Below, one piece after another: positions 51,725-62,765 of a DNA stretch of 64,000 bases. The notes below the pieces were generated by a model, which worked only from the letters and a program-made list of their open reading frames with translations, did not search any database and was not told the DNA's origin. Numbering within the stretch: the first letter of the stretch is position 1; every line of letters begins with the position of its first letter. The stretch lies in the NCBI RefSeq assembly GCF_963668215.1, contig NZ_OY764190.1:1922001-1986000 (forward strand). Direction: 5' to 3'. This stretch comes from an uncultured Desulfosarcina sp. (GTDB lineage: Bacteria > Desulfobacterota > Desulfobacteria > Desulfobacterales > Desulfosarcinaceae). A program made the position numbers and the translations under genes.

Positions 51725-52604
51725 GGTGCTTTTCCCGTAAGAGGCGAATGACCAATTGCCGGACCCGCGGGTCGGCATCGTCCAGCAATTCGTGCAGGAT
51801 CTCTTGCAGGGGTTCGTATTCCTGCGGATCCAGGCCTTCGAGGTTTTCCAGCACCTGTCGGCGGATGGCGGGGGCTTTTTCGGAAAGCATCCGGCGGTAG
51901 ATGGAGATCACCTTGGGTGTATTCGGAATCATGGTCAGTGCCGAGAGGATATCCGGATGCAGTTCAGGAGAAAGATGGTCCAGACTATTCAGATAGATCT
52001 GTTCGATCCGGGAATTTCTTTCCCCGAATCGCCAGAGGTTCAGCAAAATGCTGCGCCGCTCTTCCATGCTTCCGTTTTTCAGTCGTTCGGTGAAAAAGTC
52101 GAAAACATGGGGATCACCAACCGACGACAAGGCCGCGATCACGGCTGCCTGAACGTCACGATCCGGGTCCTGCAGATGGTCCATCAGCGCAGGGATCGCC
52201 TGATGATTCCCCTCCCAACCCAACGCCAGGGCACAGGCGCTGCGAACCAGCACTTCCGGATGGTCTAAATTCTCGATCAGTGCGGCACTCAGCGGCCCCG
52301 GGTCCTCGCTGAGCGAGGCGGCAAGGCCCAGCTGAACGGCCGCTGAGCGGCAAACGACCTCATTTCCGGTCGATTCCGTCAATAGACGAAACAAGGGCCA
52401 TAAGGCCTGGTCTTTACCGGCCGTGCCCAGCAAAGGTAGGATTTTCAATTTCAGGGAAGCTTCGGCGTGGGGCAGCGCATCGATCAGGATCGTGACCGAA
52501 CCGGGGGCATCGTCCAAAAAAGCTTCCATATCCGATAGATAGGACATTGCCTTTCTGATCAGCCGTCCGCTGCGATCCAGAGGAACCAGGGTATTCTTTT
52601 TCAT
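51711..52604 (-). CDS. HEAT-repeat protein
   Basis: From ATG 52604 (sharing ATGA with the stop of the gene upstream) the product has 297 residues made of about seven HEAT repeats. Typical pairs are LIENLDHPEVLVRSACALALGW, LMDHLQDPDRDVQAAVIAALSSVG and ILHELLDDADPRVRQLVIRLLREK. There is no signal peptide or membrane segment. Such solenoids bind proteins; nothing shows an enzyme. It is coupled to a 129-residue unknown gene. A longer frame reaching 52682 has no start signal. Confidence 0.88.
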   Translation of the reverse strand: MKKNTLVPLDRSGRLIRKAMSYLSDMEAFLDDAPGSVTILIDALPHAEASLKLKILPLLGTAGKDQALWPLFRLLTESTGNEVVCRSAAVQLGLAASLSEDPGPLSAALIENLDHPEVLVRSACALALGWEGNHQAIPALMDHLQDPDRDVQAAVIAALSSVGDPHVFDFFTERLKNGSMEERRSILLNLWRFGERNSRIEQIYLNSLDHLSPELHPDILSALTMIPNTPKVISIYRRMLSEKAPAIRRQVLENLEGLDPQEYEPLQEILHELLDDADPRVRQLVIRLLREKHPTLR

Positions 52605-52990
52605 GGTATGGATGGATGCTGCCGGTTTTTCTCCCTGAACGCCTTGAGGATGGTTCGGGCAGCGAAGGTGTCGCTGGAACAATAGGTCTGACCCATCTGA
52701 AGAGCGTGGTCGCAGATCTCTTTCACAATCCGATCTTTTGCCTCTTCACTGACAAAATTGCGTTCTCTTTTCTGGCGGAAAACGACTTCTTCCCCCAAAC
52801 TATCCAGGATCACATGGAAGTGTCCTTCGTCGATGGATTCTTCCGAGAACCACTTTTTTTGGACTGGAATACGAATTTCTACCTCAATATGGATATACCA
52901 GCGATCGGCTGCAATCTTTTTGGACTGGTCTAAAAACACCATGTTCAATCCATTTTTCAATTCGTGACTGGCAAGAGGAACCGTCGACAT
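52601..52990 (-). CDS. Small conserved-looking protein of unknown function
   Basis: The 129-residue product starts at ATG 52990 with GGAAAG upstream. It is predicted mixed alpha/beta, with an amphipathic strand pair DRWYIHIEVEIRIPVQKKW, a charged middle and a C-terminal helix ICDHALQMGQTYCSSDTFAARTILKAFREK. I do not recognise a family. It is translationally coupled to the HEAT-repeat gene (ATGA overlap), so the two products may act together. A PHP-UvrD helicase gene lies 38 bases upstream on the same strand. Confidence 0.65.
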   Translation of the reverse strand: MSTVPLASHELKNGLNMVFLDQSKKIAADRWYIHIEVEIRIPVQKKWFSEESIDEGHFHVILDSLGEEVVFRQKRERNFVSEEAKDRIVKEICDHALQMGQTYCSSDTFAARTILKAFREKNRQHPSIP

Positions 52991-53028
52991 TTTTTTTCTT
53001 TCCAATTCGATGGGTATTTTCTTGGTTC

Positions 53029-56000
53029 TTAAAAAAGGGAAAGCTGCTGCTGGACAGGGGTTTCCGCCTTTTTTAAAGACTTCCGGCGATAGCGTTTATA
53101 ACTTTCTTCGATTTCTTTGATAAACGGCGACCATTGACGCGCTTCGCTTTTTCCGTTTATCCGCCTGCGGTTGGCTTTGGTTAAAACAAGGTGGCGCTTG
53201 GCTCGTGTCAGGGCTACATAAAAAAGTCGCCGTTCTTCTTCCGGGTCCGCAGGGCGTTTGGCTGATGAATAAGGCATCCATGTATCCTCACACCCGGCAA
53301 TGAAAACAACGGGAAACTCCAAACCTTTGGCGGCGTGCATGGTCGTCAGGCTCACCTTTTCCACACGATGATCGTAGATATCCGTATTGCTGGAAAGCGC
53401 CAGCGCCGCCAGGAAAGCTGCCGCATCGTTACCGCATGTTTCCGCGGTTGCCATGAGTTGTCGGTATCCTGTTTCAAAATGGGCATCCGCCGTAAGTTTC
53501 TGGTCGAAGCCCGCTTTTTCATAAATCCACGCCACGCGCCGGGCAACAGGCAAAGCTTCCATCTGCCGCCGATATTCCGTCAGTTGATTGGTAAATTCAA
53601 ATAACCGCTGCTGGCGGGCGTTGCCCATTTTCGGGATGGGAAGCCGACGCGCCTGGCTCAGCGCTTCTGTTACGGACAACTCGTTATGATAGGCCCATCT
53701 TTTAAGAATTTCCAGGGCCTTGGTAGATGGAGGCGGATATACGATTTTTCCCATAACGGCAATGTCGTCAAACAGCCCCACGCCATGAAAAACTTTGAAG
53801 GCCGCTACAATAGATTGAATGCCGGAATGCTCCAATACCGTGCGGCGATCCACCCGCTGGCAGGGAATCCCCGCTTTCTCCAGGATGGTTTCGATCACCT
53901 CTGCCTGGCTGCGGGTACGAAAAAGAACGGCAAAATCGGAAAAACCAAAAGAATCCCCTTGGCGGTTGCCGTCCACGGCACCGGAATCCAGGGAAAAAAA
54001 ACCGGTCCCCCCCACCATTTTCTCGATGGTTTTTCCGATAGCAACGGCTTCCGATTTATCCGTTTCCGCCTCCACAAGCTCTATCGTACGCCGGCCTTCG
54101 ACGTCCGAATAGACCCTTTTCCGGCTGGCATTGGACGACAATTGGGGGTTGTAGCCAATGATCTGGGTGGACACTTCCAGGATGGTCTGCGTGGAGCGAT
54201 AGTTTTGGGTCAGAAACAACGTCCTGGTTGTTGGATAATCCTGTTCAAACCAGGCAAAACAACCCATTTCCGATCCACGAAAACCGTAAATGGACTGATC
54301 CGGATCGCCGATGATATTCATATTGGCTTTATCGCCGGCGAGCAGCCGTACCAGACGGTACTGGCCTGCATTGATATCCTGGTATTCGTCGACGAAGATG
54401 TCCGTGTAGAATCCTTTATAACGCTCACTGATGGAGGGATCTTTTTCCAGCAAGTGTATGGAACGAAAAATCAGATCTTCGAAATCCGCCAGGTTGTTAA
54501 TCTGCAGCAAATGCTCGTAGGTTGCGTAGCACCGGGTAAAAGCGGGAAGAAGGTGTTGGGGGCAGACATCGTTCAAATCATCCCCACTGGCAAGCATTTT
54601 CTGTTTGGCTTCCACGATTCTCGCAATCAGATCGTCCGTGGTGAAACCGTCTTTTTTTGGTTTCACTCCGTTGATTGCCAGCGCGTCAGCAGCCAAACCC
54701 ATTCTGGTTTTTTCATCGACAACCGTCAACGACCCTTCATCCATGGAACTGGCTAGAATGCGGTACCCCAAGGCGTGAAAGGTCCCCACGAAAGGAAGGG
54801 TTTGACCTTCACCCAGCAGCACACGCAAGCGATCCTGCATTTCGGTTGCGGCCTTGTTGGTGAAGGTTACCGCCAGGATGCGCTGACCATCGCCCCCATT
54901 TTGTACCAATCGGGCGATTTTTTGGGTCAGGGTCCGGGTTTTGCCGGTTCCCGGTCCTGCAATAATCATCAAAGGACCGTCGGAATACGCCACCGCAGCC
55001 TGCTGTTCCGAGTTTAACCGAATCACAGGATCAACTGTTGATTCTATGGATGCAACCGTTGATGGCAACGAATCGTCCGTTTTAGACAAGCCGTCCGGCA
55101 GGGCTGGTTGGATGGTGGCCGTCGACTCGATTTTGCTTTCAAAAGATGAGAAAAGGGTTCGCTGGCCCAACAGCCGTTGTCGCTCCCCATCGGAAAAAAT
55201 TTTTACAGTGCCGAAAAGACCGTCATAGCCGGGAGAAAATGTAACCCGGTTGTCGCGCATGCGTTCGATGGCTTCACCGAGCAGCAGCACTCCGGCCGTT
55301 TCGATCCGATCCCGGCTCATCGCGTGAAGTATATCGAACTCGCTTCCCAGGCTGTTCAGCAACTCCCGGTAAGTTTGCTGCACTTTCTTGGAGCCGGCTC
55401 CCACCTGGAAAATTTCAGAAAGCAGATCTTCGAGCGGAATGAGGCGAAAAAAGGGAAAAGCACGCTCTGGACGGATACCTTCGTCGCGCGTGGCCAAATC
55501 TTCGACCCGGTGGAGAACCCCCAGAGTAAGCGGTTTTCCACAAACAGGGCATTTTCCCGAAAGCTTTTTTGTTTCGGCCGGTTTTAAAAAAACCGAACAT
55601 TTTCGATGGCCGTCCACATGATATTTGCCCTCTTCCGGATAAAACTCGAACGTTCCTCCAAATTGATTCCGATCACCCGATTCAAGGGCTGCGCGCATGG
55701 AATAGAAATTTAATTCTGTGGTAAATATATTGGCTTCACGACCCAGTTTGGCGGGTGAATGGGCGTCCGAATTGGAGATCAGTGTAATAGGGTCCAACCC
55801 GGCAACCCGCCAGTTCATGGCCGGGTCCGAAGACAAACCGGTCTCCGCTGCAAAAATGTGCGGGCTTAAATCGCCGAAACATTCTTCGATGGAATCGAAG
55901 CCGGATTTGGATCCCAACATCGAAAACCAGGGCGTCCAGATATGGGCTGGGACAAAAAAACCCTCTTGTGAAATTTCCAACGCAATTTCAAGAAGATCGT

Positions 56001-56442
56001 GTGCATCGAGGCCGAGGATGGGTCTTCCGTCGGAGTTGATATTGCCGATGGCATCCAGTTTGGCGTTAAATCGACGCACATCCTCTATTTCCGGAAAGAA
56101 AACGAGATTGTGATTTTTGCGGGTACGGTCTTTCTTCTTGTATATGTTGCTTATTTCGCTGCTCAAAAGAAATCGCACGGGGGACCGGCAGATCGGCGGA
56201 ACTTTTTCGTCGCAGTAGCGGGCGATTTCCTTTTTCAACCGATACAACCCCGGCTCCGCTGGTTCCAGTTTTTCCTCGATCAGGGAAAACCACTGGGGAT
56301 GGGTAAAATCGCCTGTTCCAACGACACGAATCCCTTTGCGTTGAGCCCAAATATAAAGATGTTCGATATCGAGATTACGGGACGTCGCCCTTGAAAATTT
56401 CGAATGAACATGAAGATCGGCGATAAATGGATCAAAAGTCAT
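53029..56442 (-). CDS. PHP-domain/UvrD helicase fusion with C-terminal clamp motif
   Basis: The 1137-residue protein joins two enzymes. Residues 1-400 are a PHP-type metal hydrolase (ADLHVHSKFSRATS at 8-21, GTGDFTHPQW, SNSDAHSPAKLG) with a Cys4 zinc-like site near 300 (CPVCGKPLTLG). Residues about 470-1120 are a UvrD/PcrA superfamily 1 helicase: Walker A GPGTGKT near 496, TFTNKAA, DEYQDI near 682, GDPDQSIYGFRG, QNYRS, TMHAAKGLEF and VALTRAKRHL. It ends in QQQLSLF, a textbook beta sliding-clamp-binding peptide. PHP-UvrD fusions exist in other Desulfobacterota and are likely DNA repair enzymes. The clamp gene dnaN lies 1.6 kb away. Confidence 0.93.
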   Translation of the reverse strand: MTFDPFIADLHVHSKFSRATSRNLDIEHLYIWAQRKGIRVVGTGDFTHPQWFSLIEEKLEPAEPGLYRLKKEIARYCDEKVPPICRSPVRFLLSSEISNIYKKKDRTRKNHNLVFFPEIEDVRRFNAKLDAIGNINSDGRPILGLDAHDLLEIALEISQEGFFVPAHIWTPWFSMLGSKSGFDSIEECFGDLSPHIFAAETGLSSDPAMNWRVAGLDPITLISNSDAHSPAKLGREANIFTTELNFYSMRAALESGDRNQFGGTFEFYPEEGKYHVDGHRKCSVFLKPAETKKLSGKCPVCGKPLTLGVLHRVEDLATRDEGIRPERAFPFFRLIPLEDLLSEIFQVGAGSKKVQQTYRELLNSLGSEFDILHAMSRDRIETAGVLLLGEAIERMRDNRVTFSPGYDGLFGTVKIFSDGERQRLLGQRTLFSSFESKIESTATIQPALPDGLSKTDDSLPSTVASIESTVDPVIRLNSEQQAAVAYSDGPLMIIAGPGTGKTRTLTQKIARLVQNGGDGQRILAVTFTNKAATEMQDRLRVLLGEGQTLPFVGTFHALGYRILASSMDEGSLTVVDEKTRMGLAADALAINGVKPKKDGFTTDDLIARIVEAKQKMLASGDDLNDVCPQHLLPAFTRCYATYEHLLQINNLADFEDLIFRSIHLLEKDPSISERYKGFYTDIFVDEYQDINAGQYRLVRLLAGDKANMNIIGDPDQSIYGFRGSEMGCFAWFEQDYPTTRTLFLTQNYRSTQTILEVSTQIIGYNPQLSSNASRKRVYSDVEGRRTIELVEAETDKSEAVAIGKTIEKMVGGTGFFSLDSGAVDGNRQGDSFGFSDFAVLFRTRSQAEVIETILEKAGIPCQRVDRRTVLEHSGIQSIVAAFKVFHGVGLFDDIAVMGKIVYPPPSTKALEILKRWAYHNELSVTEALSQARRLPIPKMGNARQQRLFEFTNQLTEYRRQMEALPVARRVAWIYEKAGFDQKLTADAHFETGYRQLMATAETCGNDAAAFLAALALSSNTDIYDHRVEKVSLTTMHAAKGLEFPVVFIAGCEDTWMPYSSAKRPADPEEERRLFYVALTRAKRHLVLTKANRRRINGKSEARQWSPFIKEIEESYKRYRRKSLKKAETPVQQQLSLF

Positions 56443-56664
56443 TTAAATTATTTGATATTTTAAATTTACAAAGAATATGAATATTTTTTGTTTTTGACCC
56501 ATTCCCAATGTTTTGTCAATAGGACCAACTAAAGCCAATTTTTATTCTATCTAATTAAAATTACAGTATTATTATAGTTGATTGCCTATCTTTTCGGATC
56601 AATTAAAAATGTCTTGAAAAAATCGCTGAAAAACGCTATATATATCTGTTTTTAAATAAAATTA

Positions 56665-56678
56665 TACAACATGCTGTA
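56665..56678. promoter_or_regulatory. Palindrome upstream of the RdgC-like gene
   Basis: TACAACATGCTGTA is one base from the perfect palindrome TACAACATGTTGTA and ends 14 bases before the start codon at 56693. A closely related site, TGTAACATGTTGTA, lies at 61845-61858 upstream of the thyA-like gene, and a weaker one, TCAATATGTTGA, at 57991-58002 upstream of dnaN. The rest of 56443-56692 is AT-rich, with no gene. Confidence 0.45.
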
Positions 56679-56692
56679 TATAGGACCAAAAA

Positions 56693-57307
56693 ATGGGTAT
56701 TTTATCGTCCACGGTCTCCATCACTCCCTACCGGGTTGAAGGAAAACTGGATCAACCGATCATGGAAACGGTTGCCAGGGGGCTCAAAAAAAACGCCATC
56801 GAAGATATCGACAACGACTCCAACGACAGGGCTGTCGGCTGGTCCTGTTTCAGTGAGCCGTTCAGCATCGATTTCGATCAGCACCCTTTTCTCATCGGTA
56901 CCCATTTTGTCTTCAGCATGCGGATCGATAAAAAAACGATTCCCGCCAAAGTGGTTGCCAAACACCACGCCGTGGAAATGAAAAAGCGCCTGAAAAACAG
57001 TGGACGGGAATTTTTAAGCAAAACCGAAAAAAAGGAAATCAAGGATCAGGTTCTTCACATGCTCAGCATGCGAATACCGCCGACGCCCAATATTTATGAC
57101 CTCATCTGGAATTACGAATCCGAGGAACTCTGGTTTCTATCCAATCTTAAAACAGCCAATGAAGAGTTGGAAACCCTTTTCACACGGTCTTTCAAGCTCA
57201 AATTGATCCGCCTCTTTCCGTATACCATGGCCATACTTACATCGCCATTGAGTCCCGCGGAAAAAGATACCGTAAACCAATTCAGCCCAACCCGATTCAC
57301 GGAATAG
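56693..57307 (+). CDS. RdgC-like recombination-associated protein
   Basis: The 204-residue product resembles the N-terminal and core part of RdgC: FVFSMRIDKKTIPAKVVAKHHAVEMKKRLKNSGREFLSKTEKKEIKDQVLHML matches the RdgC helix-rich centre where E. coli reads with 'Lys-Glu...Ile-Lys-Asp'. RdgC binds duplex DNA as a ring and limits RecA; some call it an exonuclease. E. coli RdgC has 303 residues, so this one is short, and a further gene follows 9 bases downstream that may carry the rest. A perfect operator-like palindrome precedes it. The assignment is from pattern only. Confidence 0.7.
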   Translation: MGILSSTVSITPYRVEGKLDQPIMETVARGLKKNAIEDIDNDSNDRAVGWSCFSEPFSIDFDQHPFLIGTHFVFSMRIDKKTIPAKVVAKHHAVEMKKRLKNSGREFLSKTEKKEIKDQVLHMLSMRIPPTPNIYDLIWNYESEELWFLSNLKTANEELETLFTRSFKLKLIRLFPYTMAILTSPLSPAEKDTVNQFSPTRFTE

Positions 57308-57316
57308 CGAGCTACC

Positions 57317-57871
57317 ATGCTGGACGTCGCCGTTGCATACAACAGATACAAATTCATTGGCCATGAATTTTTGACATGGTTGTGGTTTACCATCGAATCC
57401 GATCCCGCTTTTTTAAGAAAAGCGGATGAAACCCTGACATCCCTGACCATCGGAAACCGCATCGTTCTTGAAAATACCATCAACGATGCCAGCGAAATCG
57501 TCACCATCAAAGGAGATGACGCCGGATTGGAAGAAGGTCAGCTGTCCCTTCGCAAAGGAGCTGTGGTCGTCGAAATCAATCTTTCCTATAAAACGGAAAA
57601 CCAGGATTGGAAATTCACCCTGAAAGGGGAAAATCTCAGTTTTTCGGGTCTTAAGGTTCCTGAAACCGGTCCCATCGAAACCGGGGATGATATTGACGGT
57701 ATGGTATTGGAAAAAATATACCTATACGAAAAGGCACTTCAGTTGATCCGACGCCTCTTCTATCTTTTTTTACAGTTGCGCTCGACGGTGCAGTGGAAAG
57801 ACGACATCCTTCCAAAAATGAAAAAATGGATACAGGCCCCAGCCGATACGATATCGACAGATGAACATTGA
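57317..57871 (+). CDS. Unknown protein linked to the RdgC-like gene
   Basis: The 184-residue product starts MLDVAVAYNRYKFIGHEFLTWLWFTIESD; the FxGxEFLTWLWF pattern is one I associate with the C-terminal part of some deltaproteobacterial RdgC-type proteins. It follows 9 bases after the RdgC-like gene and is probably its partner or the second half of a split protein. The middle is rich in beta strands and the end is helical (YEKALQLIRRLFYLFLQLRS). No catalytic motif was seen. Confidence 0.6.
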   Translation: MLDVAVAYNRYKFIGHEFLTWLWFTIESDPAFLRKADETLTSLTIGNRIVLENTINDASEIVTIKGDDAGLEEGQLSLRKGAVVVEINLSYKTENQDWKFTLKGENLSFSGLKVPETGPIETGDDIDGMVLEKIYLYEKALQLIRRLFYLFLQLRSTVQWKDDILPKMKKWIQAPADTISTDEH

Positions 57872-57956
57872 AATATGGTCTATAATTTTTTAGTTATGAA
57901 CAATTTTTTTGAAAGAAACAAAATCTGCTTTCTATAAACGAGGAATAAACGAGTTA

Positions 57957-57986
57957 TTGACTTGTTAATTGATAATAATTTTATAA
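57957..57986 (+). promoter_or_regulatory. Candidate promoter for dnaN-gyrB
   Basis: TTGACT at 57957-57962 and TTATAA at 57981-57986 are 18 bases apart. A second candidate, TTGACA at 58010-58015 with TACAAA at 58032-58037, lies closer to the gene. The whole 57872-58066 gap is very AT-rich and holds no gene. Confidence 0.55.
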
Positions 57987-58066
57987 AATATCAATATGTT
58001 GAACACTTATTGACATTTTGTCAGCCCTAACTACAAAAACAATCTTTTAAAAAGGAATTCATTATT

Positions 58067-61596
<3,530 letters not shown>

Positions 61597-61622
61597 GTGG
61601 GGAGATTTATATCGTATAAAAA

Positions 61623-61656
61623 AAGAACCCCTGATTATAAAAAATCAGGGGTTCTT
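61623..61656. terminator. Terminator-like hairpin after gyrB
   Basis: A perfect 14-bp stem (61623-61636 with 61643-61656) has a six-base loop. It starts 26 bases after the gyrB stop. The T-run is on the minus-strand side (from the A-run 61618-61624); on the plus strand the right arm itself ends in TTCTT, so termination there may be partial. Confidence 0.65.
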
Positions 61657-61948
61657 AAATGGGTGCGCTCTTTAAATATCAATTTTCAGCTTCCGAATCA
61701 GCTTCCGCGTCAGATTCAATATTAGAGCATCAGGGTTCGTGGCAACTTCAGGGGCAGGTAGGTGTTTTAAAGAGCACTTTCTGACTCTCATAAACATTTA
61801 TACTTGTCAATGCCTTTTTGTAAAATTAAAAAACTTTTTTAAAATGTAACATGTTGTAAAAATTAGACTATATTGAGCGGAAAAAATATATTTTTATAAA
61901 TATATTGGGTACTTTTTACTTCTTTTTTCAAAGGGACAAGGTTTTTCA
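61657..61948. other. Intergenic region with distant inverted arms and an operator-like palindrome
   Basis: GTGCGCTCTTTAAA (61663-61676) and TTTAAAGAGCAC (61766-61777) are inverted copies with one inserted base, enclosing about 90 bases that contain the direct repeat CAGCTTCCG-AAT-CAGCTTCCG. The segment could be a small structured RNA or an ancient palindromic unit. Further right, AT-rich DNA holds TGTAACATGTTGTA at 61845-61858 and the promoter of the next gene. No open frame with a ribosome site is present. Confidence 0.4.
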
Positions 61949-62743
61949 ATGAAAATTCATCGGATCGATGCCAGGGATCTGCCGGATTTATGGTTTCAGG
62001 CTGTGCACGATATTCTTGATGAAGGAAAGCGTTTTGTTATCGATAGGGGGTCCTACGCCGGGCAAACCCGTTTGGAATACGATTATTTTTGCGGGCATGT
62101 TCGGTATCCGGGAACCTTGCCGTTGATTCCTGATATTCCTCCATCTTGCGGTATTCCCAATCCTGTGGAAGAAGCCTATATTTTCGGTGGCGACGGTTAC
62201 AACCGATCTTACATTGAATATCTGATGACCGGTGAAAAGGAGCCGGGGGAATCGTATACCTACGGAGAACGGTTGACCAAAGCTCCCATCGGAGGCGACA
62301 AGTTGACGTGGTGGAATAAAAACGAAACGGATATTATTGACCGCCGCGATATTGACGGGAAGATCATTTTTGAGGAAAATGGATGCCTGTATCTGAATCA
62401 GATCGAGTGGGTGATCGATACGTACAAGCGATTTGGGCACCGCAACAACCAGATGGTACTACAGGTAGCCCATCCTACGGATATAAGCCTGGTCGATCCA
62501 CCCTGCCTGAGATCCATCGACACCCGTATTCAAGATGGAACCCTTCATTTTTTTGTCTATTTTCGATCCTGGGATCTCTGGGGCGGAATGCCGGCCAATC
62601 TTGCGGGCATCCAGAATCTGAAAGAATATATGGCCGGTGAAATCGGCGTAAAGGACGGAGAAATGATTGTGGAGAGCAAAGGTCTGCACCTTTACGGCTA
62701 CGCGGAAGATCTGGCCAAATTGCGCTGCTTAAAGGACGCCTGA
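61949..62743 (+). CDS. Thymidylate synthase-family protein, archaeal type
   Basis: The 264-residue product matches the end of the thymidylate synthase fold: the nucleophile C186 in LVDPPCLRSIDTRI, FRSWDLWGGMPANLAG (206-220, with R206, D209 and N217 as phosphate and base contacts), and GLHLYGYAED (H247, Y249). The N-terminal half is unlike E. coli ThyA and recalls the short methanogen-type enzymes. It would methylate dUMP or hydroxymethylate a related nucleotide. The folate genes pabABC elsewhere in the window fit such a need. It stands alone, convergent with asnS. ATG 61949 is preceded by AAAGGGA. Confidence 0.8.
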   Translation: MKIHRIDARDLPDLWFQAVHDILDEGKRFVIDRGSYAGQTRLEYDYFCGHVRYPGTLPLIPDIPPSCGIPNPVEEAYIFGGDGYNRSYIEYLMTGEKEPGESYTYGERLTKAPIGGDKLTWWNKNETDIIDRRDIDGKIIFEENGCLYLNQIEWVIDTYKRFGHRNNQMVLQVAHPTDISLVDPPCLRSIDTRIQDGTLHFFVYFRSWDLWGGMPANLAGIQNLKEYMAGEIGVKDGEMIVESKGLHLYGYAEDLAKLRCLKDA

Positions 62744-62765
62744 ATATAAACGGAATCGTTTTTTA

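Noticed and set aside
56443..58066. Replication origin with DnaA boxes
   Set aside because: AT-rich gaps are present, but only distant look-alikes such as TTATTGACA were found, not a cluster of TTATCCACA-type boxes, and dnaA is not in the window.
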